Source of the DNA: Janibacter anophelis NBRC 107843
GTDB lineage: Bacteria > Actinomycetota > Actinomycetes > Actinomycetales > Dermatophilaceae
Assembly: GCF_001570945.1 (NCBI RefSeq)
Contig: NZ_BCSQ01000015.1
Coordinates: 1-59,463 of the forward strand
Length of the DNA stretch: 59,463 nucleotides
Direction: 5' to 3'
Shown here: piece after piece, positions 14,759 to 23,866 of the stretch
Layout: each line of letters opens with the position of its first letter
Position numbering within the stretch: the stretch's first letter is position 1
The notes under the pieces: generated by a model
Told to the model about the DNA's origin: nothing
What the model saw: the letters and a program-made list of their open reading frames with translations, nothing else
Databases searched by the model: none
Program-made: the position numbers and the translations under genes

Positions 14759-15504
14759 GCACGACCTCCCGAGCCGAACCCGTGACGGCGGGGATCATCT
14801 ACCCCGACCACGCGGCCGAGGACGAATACCCCTGGGCGGCAAAGCTGCTCGGTCACCACCTGCCGGTCACGCACGTCTACGGCACCGACCTGCACGCCGT
14901 GCCCGAGCTGCTCGACCTCGGCCGGCCCGACCGACTGGCCGGCGGCGCCGCCGCCCTCGCCGAGCACCGGCCGCAGTCGGTGATGTGGGCGTGCACCTCC
15001 GGCAGCTTCGTCTACGGCCCCGAGGGGGCGCGCGAGCAGATCGACCAGCTCGCCGCGGCCGCGGGCGTCCCCGCGTCGAGCACGAGCGCCGCCTTCGTCG
15101 GGGCGCTCGCCCACCTGGGCCTGACCCGCGTGGCGGTGGCCGCGAGCTACCCGCAGGCCGTGGCCACGCTCTTCGTCGACTACCTCGCCGCGGCGGGCGT
15201 CGAGGTGCTCGCCATGTCGAGTGCCGGCATCGACACCGCTGCCGAGGTCGGCGCGCTCACCCCGGAGCAGGTCGTCGACCTCGCCGCGGCGCACGACCAT
15301 CCCGAGGCGCAGACGCTCCTCGTGCCGGACACGGCGATGCGTACCCTCGCGGTGATCCCCGACCTCGAGGCCCGCCTCGGCAAGCCGGTGCTCACCGCCA
15401 ACCAGGTGACCATCTGGCAGGCCCTGCGGCTGGCCGGGGCGCGGCCGACGTCGTCCGCGCTGGGGGCCCTCTTCGCACGAAGGCAGGACGATGCCGGTCA
15501 GTGA
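14755..15504 (+). CDS. Maleate isomerase-like protein, second copy lacking one catalytic Cys
   Basis: A 249-residue paralog of the upstream protein, joined by an ATGA overlap. The first Cys is kept (Cys80 in 'MWACTSGSFVYG'), but the position of the second reads 'LLVPDTAMRT', so Asp/Thr stands where the partner has Cys196. A racemase/isomerase needs two Cys; arylmalonate decarboxylase manages with one, so a different reaction or a heteromeric complex with the first copy is possible. The 3' end overlaps the GntR gene by 14 nt. Confidence 0.75.
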   Translation: MSTTSRAEPVTAGIIYPDHAAEDEYPWAAKLLGHHLPVTHVYGTDLHAVPELLDLGRPDRLAGGAAALAEHRPQSVMWACTSGSFVYGPEGAREQIDQLAAAAGVPASSTSAAFVGALAHLGLTRVAVAASYPQAVATLFVDYLAAAGVEVLAMSSAGIDTAAEVGALTPEQVVDLAAAHDHPEAQTLLVPDTAMRTLAVIPDLEARLGKPVLTANQVTIWQALRLAGARPTSSALGALFARRQDDAGQ

Positions 15505-16156
15505 CCTCACTCCCCCACCGCGGCGCTCCACCGTCGAGCTCATCGCCGACGAGCTGCGCGGCGCCGTGATGTCCGGGCGCCTCGAGCCGGGCGAGCAGCT
15601 CGGCGAGGCGGAGCTGGCCGCGCACTTCGAGGTCTCGCGCGGACCGCTGCGCGAGGCGATGCAGCGTCTCGTCTCGGAGGGGATCCTGCACGCGATCACC
15701 AACCGTGGCGTCTTCGTCAGCGAGCTGACCCTCGACGACGTGCGCGACGTCTACCGCACCCGCTCGGTCATCGAGCGGGGCGCGCTCGAGATCGTCATCG
15801 CGGAGGGACGACGCGAGGAGACGGCGGCCGAGCTGGCGCAGGTCGTCGAGCGGATGCACACGGCCGCGGCGAAGGGGGACGGTCCGGCGGTCTCGGACGC
15901 GGACCAGCACTTCCACGAGGCGCTCGTCGAGGCCTCACGCAGCCCGCGGCTCACCCGGGCGATGCGCACCCTCATCGTCGAGACGCGGATGTGCCTGGGC
16001 GAGCTGCGCACGACCTACACCGACCTCGCGACCCAGGTCGAGGACCACGACGCCCTGCGCCTGGCGATCCTCGAGGCGACACCCGCGCGGGCCAAGGCGG
16101 CGCTGCAGGCCCACCTCGACGACGCGGTCGAGCGGCTCGTTGCCAAGCGCACCTGA
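15491..16156 (+). CDS. GntR-family regulator with FCD domain
   Basis: A 221-residue FadR-subfamily GntR regulator. The winged HTH spans about residues 14-80 ('LGEAELAAHFEVSRGPLREA') and the all-helical FCD ligand domain about 87-210, with the metal/ligand positions around 'DADQHFHEALVEAS'. It overlaps the isomerase gene and so belongs to that operon. Its family's operators are short palindromes of the type found at 9566 and 13940-13981, so it most likely represses both divergent promoter pairs and is released by a carboxylic-acid intermediate. Confidence 0.88.
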   Translation: MPVSDLTPPPRRSTVELIADELRGAVMSGRLEPGEQLGEAELAAHFEVSRGPLREAMQRLVSEGILHAITNRGVFVSELTLDDVRDVYRTRSVIERGALEIVIAEGRREETAAELAQVVERMHTAAAKGDGPAVSDADQHFHEALVEASRSPRLTRAMRTLIVETRMCLGELRTTYTDLATQVEDHDALRLAILEATPARAKAALQAHLDDAVERLVAKRT

Positions 16157-16194
16157 CCCGCGCGGGTTTCTCTCTCCTCCCCCGGACTCCGGGT

Positions 16195-16227
16195 GGGGCG
16201 CGCATCCCCCTGACTGACGCGCGCCCC
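16195..16227 (+). terminator. Hairpin after the GntR operon
   Basis: GGGGCGCGC (16195-16203) and GCGCGCCCC (16219-16227) form a 9-bp GC stem with a 15-nt loop, 38 bp after the GntR stop. It is well placed to terminate the operon. Confidence 0.55.
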
Positions 16228-16275
16228 GGCCCTCCACCCGCGCACGCCCCGAGGACGTACGCGGTGTCGGGCCAT

Positions 16276-16313
16276 CCGGGTCTCGGTCGCCCCCTGCAGC
16301 GACCGAGGCCCGG
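16276..16313 (-). terminator. Hairpin after the TetR gene at 16317
   Basis: CCGGGTCTCGGTCGC (16276-16290) pairs with GCGACCGAGGCCCGG (16299-16313), 14 of 15 positions, with an 8-nt loop. It begins 3 bp beyond the minus-strand TetR stop and probably ends that transcript; it may also stop read-through from the convergent GntR operon. Confidence 0.65.
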
Positions 16314-16316
16314 ACG

Positions 16317-17081
16317 TCATGCCCCCCGTTGCTGCAGCCCGCTGGCTGCTGGGCCCCCCTCCGGCACCTGGAGCGGCGGACCCGTGACCGGCTCGATGCC
16401 GCCGAAGGCCGCGAGGTCGGCCATGATCTCGCCGAGCGGACGTCCCCTGGGGGCCACCTCGACCAGTCCGCGGATCGTCGCCGCCAGGGTCAGGGCCACG
16501 AAGCTGCGCGGGTCGATCGACGGCAGTTGCGCGTGCAGCGGCCCGGTGGTCTCGTCCGTGAGGAACTCTGCGAGCACCTGCTGCATCTGCGGCGTGTACC
16601 CATCGGGCTGGCCGTTGGGCAGCTTGCGCTCCTCCGACACCGCCAGGCCGATGCCGAGGAGGGTCACGACATTGGTCAGCCCGATGGCGACGTCGGCGGT
16701 GTGGCCGCGACGGACGAGGGCGGCGATCTCGGCGGACAGCATCGTGCGCCCGGCCTGCCCGCGGGGGAAGAGCTGCTGCATGTACGCGCCGATGCCCGGG
16801 TGCTCGACGACGAAGTCGAAGAGCTGCATGCCGAAGGAGACGAGGTGCGGCTCGAGGGCTTGCTCCGGGTCCTCGACGATCTCGAGGTCGGCGAGCACGG
16901 CCTCGCCGACGAGGCGCTCCAGGTCCCAACGCCCGTCGACGTGGCGGTAGAGCGCGGCCCCGGTGACACCGAGACGGGCCGCGACGGCGCTCATGCTCAG
17001 GTCGCGCATGCCGATCTCGCGCCCCACCCGGACGATGTCGTCCGTGGTGATGGTCGCCGGCCGCCCACCCGTGCTGTTCAC
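16317..17081 (-). CDS. TetR-family regulator
   Basis: A 254-residue TetR-type repressor. The HTH is at about residues 12-55 ('LSMSAVAARLGVTGAALYRHV'); the rest is a helical ligand domain with 'RRGHTADVAIGLTNVVTLLG'. GTG 17081 has an RBS GGAGG. No clear target gene is adjacent: the dehydrogenase at 17252 is separated by repeat elements. It likely controls itself through the overlapping palindromes upstream of its start (17095-17117). Confidence 0.82.
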   Translation of the reverse strand: MNSTGGRPATITTDDIVRVGREIGMRDLSMSAVAARLGVTGAALYRHVDGRWDLERLVGEAVLADLEIVEDPEQALEPHLVSFGMQLFDFVVEHPGIGAYMQQLFPRGQAGRTMLSAEIAALVRRGHTADVAIGLTNVVTLLGIGLAVSEERKLPNGQPDGYTPQMQQVLAEFLTDETTGPLHAQLPSIDPRSFVALTLAATIRGLVEVAPRGRPLGEIMADLAAFGGIEPVTGPPLQVPEGGPAASGLQQRGA

Positions 17082-17094
17082 CGAACCTCCGCGA

Positions 17095-17117
17095 AGTTAC
17101 ACCCTCTAACTAAGGGT
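17095..17117 (-). promoter_or_regulatory. Candidate TetR operator
   Basis: Two overlapping palindromes, AGTTA-CACCCTC-TAACT (17095-17111) and ACCCT-CTAACTA-AGGGT (17101-17117), lie 14 bp upstream of the TetR start. That is the usual location for an autoregulatory site. Confidence 0.5.
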
Positions 17118-17170
17118 CGGAAGAAGGATAAACAGGGACCCTCGCCGCTGTCGAACCGGAATCCCCCCTC

Positions 17171-17240
17171 GACTCTGCATTGCCCTACGACAATGCAGAG
17201 TCTTGACGTCGAGAGGTCGTATTGCCGTAGGGCAACGCAG
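17171..17240. repeat. Hairpin-linker-hairpin (BIME-like) element
   Basis: First hairpin: GACTCTGCATTG (17171-17182) and its complement (17191-17202), 8-nt loop. Linker: TTGACGTCGAGAGG. Second hairpin: GTATTGCC-GTAG-GGCAACGC (about 17219-17238). The linker recurs at 29470 and 52040 with related hairpins. It lies 12 bp beyond the dehydrogenase stop and could double as its terminator. Confidence 0.75.
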
Positions 17241-17251
17241 GGACCCGGCGA

Positions 17252-18481
17252 TCAGGGGATGACGATCTCCACGCCCTCGAGCAGGTGCAGGTTGGTCGAC
17301 GCCAGGGCGAAACCGGTGTCGCGCATCGGCGTGCCGTCCTGGGTCCAGCGCTCCGCGAGCACCGCGACCTTGGACTGCATCTCGGTGGCCAGCCGGCGGA
17401 AGGAGTCCTGCGGGTCGGTGCCCACCTGCCCCTGCAGCAGCCACCAGGCCCACGCAGCCGCACCGGCGTTGGCGATGAAATCGGGCACGACCGGCACGCC
17501 GCGGGCGGTGAGCGTGTCCTCGGCGCTCGACGTCGTGGCGGCGTTGGCCGCCTCGACGACGACCTTGGCGGCGACCTCGTGGACGTTGTCCTCGCGGATC
17601 GCGTAGGAGATCGCGGCGGGGACGAAGACCTCCGCCTCGAGCGAGAGGATCGCCTCGCGCGGCAGCTGCTGCACGTGCGCGGGCACGCGGGTCCGGTCGA
17701 TCTCGCCGTACTCGTCGCGCAGCTCGAGCAGGGCCGGCACGTCGAGACCCCGGCGGTCGACGAGCGTGCCGGCGGCGTCGGCGACGGCGACGACCTTGGC
17801 ACCGGCCTCGTGCAGGTACCAGGCGGCACCGCCGCCCATCGTCCCGACGCCCTGGATCGCCACCCGCGTCCGCTCGACCTCCCAGCCGAAGGCCCGGGCC
17901 GCGCCCAGGCAGGCCTGGGCCACGCCGTAGCCACCGATGACGTCACCGAGCGGCAGCCCGTCGGTGAGCACCTCCAGCCCGGCATGCACCCGGGCGAGCG
18001 CAGCCTCGGGCTGCGGGGCCCGGGAGATCGCCGCGTGGAAGGACTGACCCAGCCCGACCTCGGCGAAGGCCGCGTCGATCCGCTGCTGGGTGACCCCCAG
18101 GTCCTCCGCGGTGACCCACCGACCGTCGAGCCACGGGCGCATCGCCTCGAAGAATCTCGTGAGGACACCGAAGGCCCGCGGGTCCTTCGGGTCGAAGTCC
18201 ACGCCCCCCTTCGCCCCACCGACGGGCAGGCCGAAGGCGGCCGTCTTGGTCGCCATGCCCCGCGCCAGGTCGGCGACCTCGGAGCGGGTGCACCCGGCGC
18301 GCATGCGGGTGCCACCCGTGGCGATGCCGCCGACGAGGGTGTGCACGACGAGGTGACCGGTCGCACCCGTCACCGCGTCGGTCCACGTGATCTCGTGGGC
18401 CGGCGCGCGATCGACGAAGTCGGCCGCCGGATCCGAGCCCGGGGTCCGCGTCAACCATCCCGTGTTGTCCGCCAGCGTCAC
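17252..18481 (-). CDS. Glu/Leu/Phe/Val dehydrogenase family protein
   Basis: A 409-residue amino acid dehydrogenase. The glycine-rich substrate motif with catalytic Lys is 'GLPVGGAKGGVDFDPKD', the later Lys/Asp region 'TAEDLGVTQQRID' is present, and the Rossmann loop is 'AIQGVGTMGGGAAWYL'. It would carry out reversible oxidative deamination, most likely of glutamate, in the cytoplasm. GTG 18481 is the start. It is divergent from a LysR gene, which probably controls it, with a palindrome in the shared region. Confidence 0.85.
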   Translation of the reverse strand: MTLADNTGWLTRTPGSDPAADFVDRAPAHEITWTDAVTGATGHLVVHTLVGGIATGGTRMRAGCTRSEVADLARGMATKTAAFGLPVGGAKGGVDFDPKDPRAFGVLTRFFEAMRPWLDGRWVTAEDLGVTQQRIDAAFAEVGLGQSFHAAISRAPQPEAALARVHAGLEVLTDGLPLGDVIGGYGVAQACLGAARAFGWEVERTRVAIQGVGTMGGGAAWYLHEAGAKVVAVADAAGTLVDRRGLDVPALLELRDEYGEIDRTRVPAHVQQLPREAILSLEAEVFVPAAISYAIREDNVHEVAAKVVVEAANAATTSSAEDTLTARGVPVVPDFIANAGAAAWAWWLLQGQVGTDPQDSFRRLATEMQSKVAVLAERWTQDGTPMRDTGFALASTNLHLLEGVEIVIP

Positions 18482-18559
18482 GTGCGATCACCTCATCCGT
18501 GTCAGGAGCACCTACTCCTCCACCATCGGATGTGACCTGCTTCACGTCCAGTTACAGAA

Positions 18560-18579
18560 GGTGCACGTGATCGTGCACC
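18560..18579. promoter_or_regulatory. Candidate LysR operator
   Basis: GGTGCAC-GTGATC-GTGCACC (18560-18579) is a perfect 7-bp inverted repeat in the 145-bp gap between the divergent dehydrogenase and LysR genes. LysR proteins usually bind such sites about 65 bp upstream of the target start. The LysR -10 box TAATGT is at 18615-18620. Confidence 0.55.
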
Positions 18580-18626
18580 CCAGCTGAACGATCCACGGAC
18601 CGGCGCCGTGCGCCTAATGTGGCGTC

Positions 18627-19541
18627 ATGGAGCTGTCCCTGCGACGACTGCAGATGCTGCGCGAGCTCCACCGGCGCGGCACGGTGACCGCTGCCGCCCA
18701 GGCCCTGCACTACAGCCCGTCGGGTGTCTCCCAGCAGCTGGCCCAGCTCGAGCGCGAGGTCGGCGTCAAGCTCATCGAGAAGACCGGCCGGCGGGTCCAG
18801 CTCACCGAGCTCGGCCTGCTCCTGTCGGAGCACGCGGAGGAGATCCTCGGCTCGGTCGAGCGGGCGACCGCGGCGATCGAGTCCGCGCAGGAGGGGATCA
18901 CCGCGCGCCTGACCGTCGCCGTGTGGGCCTCGGTGGCCTCGGGCCTGCTGCCGCGCACGCTGTCCGTGCTCCACGCCGCCCACCCGGGCATCGCGGTCAG
19001 TTCGACCGAGCTCCTCCCGGAGGAGACCGCCGACGCCGTCCGCGAGGGACGGCTCGACATGTCCTTCGTCATCGACTACTCGCGCCTGGCCTCCGACTGG
19101 GAGCCGGCGCTGCACCGCTCGGTCGTCGCCGTCGAGCGCCTGCACGCGGCCGTTCCCGAAGGGGTCGTACCTGACGACACCGTGTCGCTGGCCGCCCTCG
19201 CGGAGTTCCCGTGGATCCTCGCGGGGCCGCGCTCGCACTTCGGCCGGGCGGTGCGGGCCGAGTGCCATGCGCACGGCTTCGAGCCGCGCATCGCGCACAC
19301 GGTCGAGGAGCAGTTCACCGCCTTGGCGATGATCGCCGGCGGTCTGGGGGTCACCCTCGTCTCCGACCTCGGCCTGACCCTGCTGCCGCCCGGCGTGGAC
19401 GTCGTCCCCCTCGAGGAGCCGGTGCTGCGGACCCTCTCGGTCGCCCATCGGGCGAGCTCGACTCCGCGCCCGTCGATCGACCTCTTCGTCGAGGCGGCGC
19501 GCACGGCGGCGGCCGAGCAGGGGCTCGGCGCGGCGACCTAG
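18627..19541 (+). CDS. LysR-family regulator
   Basis: A 304-residue LysR protein. The N-terminal winged HTH ('GTVTAAAQALHYSPSGVSQQL') is followed by the linker helix and a two-lobed effector domain from about residue 90. A TAATGT box ends 6 nt before the ATG, so it is probably leaderless. It is divergent from the Glu/Leu dehydrogenase gene, the most likely target. Its stop overlaps the convergent DUF998 gene by 4 nt. Confidence 0.9.
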   Translation: MELSLRRLQMLRELHRRGTVTAAAQALHYSPSGVSQQLAQLEREVGVKLIEKTGRRVQLTELGLLLSEHAEEILGSVERATAAIESAQEGITARLTVAVWASVASGLLPRTLSVLHAAHPGIAVSSTELLPEETADAVREGRLDMSFVIDYSRLASDWEPALHRSVVAVERLHAAVPEGVVPDDTVSLAALAEFPWILAGPRSHFGRAVRAECHAHGFEPRIAHTVEEQFTALAMIAGGLGVTLVSDLGLTLLPPGVDVVPLEEPVLRTLSVAHRASSTPRPSIDLFVEAARTAAAEQGLGAAT

Positions 19542-20158
19542 TCCCGCGACGCCGCCGGGGCAGCGAGCACGACGAGCCCGGCGACGACCTGCCAGACGAT
19601 GACGGCGTCGACGGCCAGTCGCTCGGCGAGCCCGAACCCGACGCCACCCGTCCAGACCAACGCGATGCCGGCGCACGAGACGAGTGCGCAGAGCGCGGTC
19701 CAGGCCGCCAGCACCCGGTACCGGCGGGCGAGCGCGCCGGTGATCGCCACGAGCAGCGCCGTGCCGCCGCCGATCGCCAGCAGGGCGCCGAGCCCGTGCA
19801 GGTTGGCTCGGTCAGCGGTCAGGCCGATGGGGGCGAAGCCGACGAGCACCGTGCCGGCCCCGTGGACGATGGCGAGCGGGAGCACCGCCCAGCGCCACCT
19901 CGGGACGAAGGGGGCGAGCACGAGGGCCGCGAGGGCGACCCGCACCCCGCTGGCGACGAAGGTCGCGTTCATCGCCACGTGCCGGGTCGACTCCGTGTGT
20001 CCGGTGTCGGACGACATGACCTCGGGGACGCCGAGGAGGCTGATCGCGTCCTCGGTCCACTGGTAGGGCCGCCCCTGCCACCCGGCGACGGCCCAGGCCT
20101 CGCCGAGCAGGTAGGCGAGGGCGAGCAGGAGCAGCAGCCCGCCGACGCGGCGGCGCAT
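19538..20158 (-). CDS. DUF998 integral membrane protein
   Basis: A 206-residue membrane protein with about six helices, beginning with a hydrophobic helix at 6-24. The DUF998 pattern is visible in 'DAISLLGVPE' after helix 1 and 'NLHGLGALLAIGGG' in the middle. The function of the family is unknown. It is the last gene of a three-gene minus-strand operon (lipase, 123-residue protein, this gene); the ATG overlaps the upstream stop by 1 nt (TGATG). Confidence 0.75.
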   Translation of the reverse strand: MRRRVGGLLLLLALAYLLGEAWAVAGWQGRPYQWTEDAISLLGVPEVMSSDTGHTESTRHVAMNATFVASGVRVALAALVLAPFVPRWRWAVLPLAIVHGAGTVLVGFAPIGLTADRANLHGLGALLAIGGGTALLVAITGALARRYRVLAAWTALCALVSCAGIALVWTGGVGFGLAERLAVDAVIVWQVVAGLVVLAAPAASRD

Positions 20159-20529
20159 CAGACCCCGGACGAAGGGGGTGCCCCGGGGGCGTCGTCAGCC
20201 GAAGGGGCGTCGCCGGCGGCGGGTCCGCTGGCGGCAGGAGCGTCGGGTGCCTGGTCGGCGACGATGTCGACTCCGGCCACCAGGCCGGAGCGCACCTTGC
20301 CGAGCAGGTCGGTGGCCCGACCGCCTGTGAGGCGGTCGGCCTCGCCCTCGGCTCGGCCGAGCAGGCCGTGCGCCTGGTCGCGGTGGTCGGCGGCGAAGGT
20401 CCCAGCCGCTGCCACGGCCTGCTGCGCGTACTTGGCCGCGGCCGCCCCGGCGGCCGCGAGGTGCTCCTCGAGGCGCAGGTCCTCGATGGCCTTGCGGGCG
20501 TCGTGCTTCTTGTCGACCACGGGACTCAT
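20158..20529 (-). CDS. Small Ala-rich protein, function unknown
   Basis: A 123-residue soluble protein. The N-terminal half (to about 85) is predicted helical and charged, with 'KYAQQAVAAAGTFAADH' and 'EADRLTGGRATDLLGK'; the tail is a Pro/Ala/Ser/Asp low-complexity segment. There is faint similarity to small actinobacterial antitoxin-like proteins (MT0933 type), too weak to name it. It overlaps the lipase stop by 4 nt and the DUF998 start by 1 nt, so it is translated with them. Confidence 0.65.
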   Translation of the reverse strand: MSPVVDKKHDARKAIEDLRLEEHLAAAGAAAAKYAQQAVAAAGTFAADHRDQAHGLLGRAEGEADRLTGGRATDLLGKVRSGLVAGVDIVADQAPDAPAASGPAAGDAPSADDAPGAPPSSGV

Positions 20530-21461
20530 GCCCCCTTCGTCGGGAGGTGCTCGTCGAGCCAGCCGATGATGTCGGCGGTGACCTCGTCGCGGTTGGTCTC
20601 GTTGAGCAGCTCGTGGCGGGCGCCGGGATAGAGCGTGGTGGTGACGTCCCGGACGCCACCGGCGCTGAAGGCCTCGCCGAGGGCACGTACGCCGGCGCCG
20701 TCCTTGCCACCGACGGGGTCGTCGGACCCGGAGACGACGAGCAGGGGCAGGTCGTGGGGGACGCGGGCGGCCAGCCCGCTCAGGCGGTTGACTCCACCGA
20801 GCATGTCGGCGAAGAACCCGGCGGTGAAGACCCCGCCGCAACGCGGGTCGTCGACGTAGGCGCGCACCTCGTCGCGATCCCGGGAGAGCCAGGCGAACTC
20901 GCCCTCGTCCTTGAACGGCTTGTTGTAGGCGCCGAAGGTCATCGTGTCCAGGAGCTTCGACGTCGCGCGACGACCCCGGATCCGGCCCTCCACGGTCGCC
21001 ACTGCCTGACCGACCTTGCCCAGGAGTCCGGGGTCGGCCGCAGTACCGGACAGCACCGCGCCGGCGTAGTCCTGGCCGTAGCGGGTGATGTGGTCGCGGC
21101 CGAGGAGCGAGCCCATCGAGTGCCCGAAGAAGAAGACCGGCAGGCCGGGGTGCTCGTCGTTGATGGCCTGCGCGATCGTGTGCATGTCCTCGACCACCGT
21201 GTCCCACCCGTGCTCGTCGGCGTAGTAGCCGCGATCGTCGGGGGCGCTGGAGGTCGAGCCGTGGCCGCGGTGGTCGTGCATCCACGCGGCGTAACCCGCG
21301 TCGGTGAGCGCCTGGGCGAAGCGCGCGTAACGACCCGAGTGCTCGGCCATGCCGTGGGCCATCTGGACGACCGCCTTGGGCTCGCCGTCGGGTTGCCACA
21401 CACGGACGAAGAGCGGCAGGCCATCCTGCGAGGAGGTGATGGTCGTCGTCGTCGATCGCAT
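20526..21461 (-). CDS. Alpha/beta hydrolase, monoacylglycerol lipase type
   Basis: A 311-residue serine hydrolase with the monoglyceride-lipase arrangement: 'VVQMAHGMAEHSGRYARFA' oxyanion region, nucleophile in 'FFFGHSMGSLLGRD', Asp in 'VVSGSDDPVGG' and His in 'YPGARHELLNE'. There is no signal peptide, so it acts inside the cell, likely on monoacylglycerols or lysophospholipids. A TAGTGT box lies 6 nt before the ATG. It is the first gene of the operon with the 123-residue and DUF998 proteins. Confidence 0.88.
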   Translation of the reverse strand: MRSTTTTITSSQDGLPLFVRVWQPDGEPKAVVQMAHGMAEHSGRYARFAQALTDAGYAAWMHDHRGHGSTSSAPDDRGYYADEHGWDTVVEDMHTIAQAINDEHPGLPVFFFGHSMGSLLGRDHITRYGQDYAGAVLSGTAADPGLLGKVGQAVATVEGRIRGRRATSKLLDTMTFGAYNKPFKDEGEFAWLSRDRDEVRAYVDDPRCGGVFTAGFFADMLGGVNRLSGLAARVPHDLPLLVVSGSDDPVGGKDGAGVRALGEAFSAGGVRDVTTTLYPGARHELLNETNRDEVTADIIGWLDEHLPTKGA

Positions 21462-21553
21462 GGGTTCACACTAGTGGTGACGACCCTCAGCCGACCTTCA
21501 ATTGACGGTGCAATAATCCGCGGCAGCCCCCGCCCCCCGACCCCGAGGGACCC

Positions 21554-22189
21554 ATGAGCAGCAAGCAGCAGAAGTCCGCCCGCGAGGCCAAGTTGGCCCA
21601 GGCCCGCAAGGAGGCACAGGCCAGCGAGCGCAAGCGCGCCCTCCTCCTCGCCGGCGCCTCCGGTCTGGTCGTCCTCTTCATCGCCGGTGCCGTGGGCTGG
21701 GCGATCCTGAGCGAGCGCGAGGAGCGCGCCGCCTCGGGCGACCTGTCTGCCGTGAAGACCTTCGACTACAACGGCGGCAACCACGTCGACGGCACGATCG
21801 ACTACAAGGAGTCCCCGCCCGTCGGCGGCGAGCACAACGACGTCTGGCTCAACTGCGGTACCTACGACGAGGCCGTACCCAACGAGCACGCCGTCCACTC
21901 CCTCGAGCACGGCGCCGTGTGGATCGCCTACGACCCCGAGCTGCCCGAGGCCGACGTCAAGAAGCTCGACGACGCCCTGCCCGACACCTACACCGTCCTC
22001 GCCCCCTACGAGGGCGAGATGGGCTCCAAGATCGTCATCTCCGCGTGGAACCACCAGCTCGAGCTCGACTCGGCCGACGACCCGCGGATCAAGGGCTTCG
22101 TCAAGGAGTACCGCCAGGGCCCGCAGACCCCCGAGCCGGGCGCGGCTTGCACGGGTGGGGTGACCCCTGAGACGAGCCTGGTCAAGTGA
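21554..22189 (+). CDS. DUF3105 membrane-anchored protein
   Basis: A 211-residue protein: a charged cytoplasmic N-terminus of about 27 residues, one membrane helix (about 29-50), then an extracytoplasmic DUF3105 domain with 'YKESPPVGGEHNDVWLNCG', 'HSLEHGAVWIAYDP' and a late Cys. The conserved His, Cys and Glu suggest metal binding, but the role is unproven. It overlaps the DUF305 gene by 4 nt; the pair is common in actinobacteria and is often linked to copper handling, which is inference here. Confidence 0.85.
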   Translation: MSSKQQKSAREAKLAQARKEAQASERKRALLLAGASGLVVLFIAGAVGWAILSEREERAASGDLSAVKTFDYNGGNHVDGTIDYKESPPVGGEHNDVWLNCGTYDEAVPNEHAVHSLEHGAVWIAYDPELPEADVKKLDDALPDTYTVLAPYEGEMGSKIVISAWNHQLELDSADDPRIKGFVKEYRQGPQTPEPGAACTGGVTPETSLVK

Positions 22190-22818
22190 CCCCCAAGGTC
22201 GTCCTCGCCGTCGTCGTCGCGCTCGCGCTCGGCCTGCTCGGCGGACTCTCCCTGAGCCGCACCGGCGAGGGCGACCACCCGGGTGACCGCAGCGTCGCCG
22301 CCGGCTTCGCCCGCGACATGCAGACCCACCACGACCAGGCGGTGCAGATGTCGTGGATCATCTACGACCGCACCGACGACCGGCTCGTCCGCTCGCTCGC
22401 CTACGACATCGCCCGCACGCAGTCGCACCAGTCCGGGCAGATGGCCGGCTGGCTGCAGGTGTGGGGCCTGTCCCCCACCGGTCCCGGCCAGCCGATGGAC
22501 TGGATGAAGGGGCTGGGTCACGACCACGGGAGCGAGCCTTCGGAGCTGACCGACGAGGGCCTCATGCCCGGGATGGCCTCCCAGGAGGAGATCACCAAGC
22601 TCGAGGGCATGCGGGGCAAGGAGGCGGAGATCTACTTCCTCCAGCTGATGATCCGCCATCACAACGCCGGCGTCCCCATGGCCGAGGTCGCCCGTGACTA
22701 CTCGCAGAACGAGGCCGTCGAGACCCTCGCCCAGTCGATCATCAACAGCCAGACGACCGAGGTCGAGACGATGACCACCATGCTCGAGGAGCGCGGGGCG
22801 CAGCCCATGCCCGAGTGA
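22186..22818 (+). CDS. DUF305 membrane-anchored protein
   Basis: A 210-residue protein with an N-terminal hydrophobic helix (about 4-24, 'VVLAVVVALALGLLGGL') and an exported domain with two DUF305 four-helix halves: 'FARDMQTHHDQAVQMSWII' and 'LMIRHHNAGVPMAEVA'. The paired His and Met residues in both fit metal binding, probably copper. GTG 22186 overlaps the DUF3105 stop (GTGA). It ends 4 nt before the dehydratase gene. Confidence 0.85.
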   Translation: MTPKVVLAVVVALALGLLGGLSLSRTGEGDHPGDRSVAAGFARDMQTHHDQAVQMSWIIYDRTDDRLVRSLAYDIARTQSHQSGQMAGWLQVWGLSPTGPGQPMDWMKGLGHDHGSEPSELTDEGLMPGMASQEEITKLEGMRGKEAEIYFLQLMIRHHNAGVPMAEVARDYSQNEAVETLAQSIINSQTTEVETMTTMLEERGAQPMPE

Positions 22819-22822
22819 CACG

Positions 22823-23806
<984 letters not shown>

Positions 23807-23814
23807 GTCACGCT

Positions 23815-23856
23815 GATCGAGGTGCGAGCGCCTCCGGGCGCGAGCCTCGAGATCGA
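23815..23856. repeat. Interspersed GAGGTGCGAG...CGAGCCTCGAG repeat
   Basis: GATCGAGGTGCGAGCGCC and GGGCGCGAGCCTCGAGATCG form an imperfect hairpin in the 60-bp gap between the convergent dehydratase and solute-binding-like genes. Same family as 7991-8030 and the 36-bp array. Confidence 0.75.
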
Positions 23857-23866
23857 GTCCTCGCCC

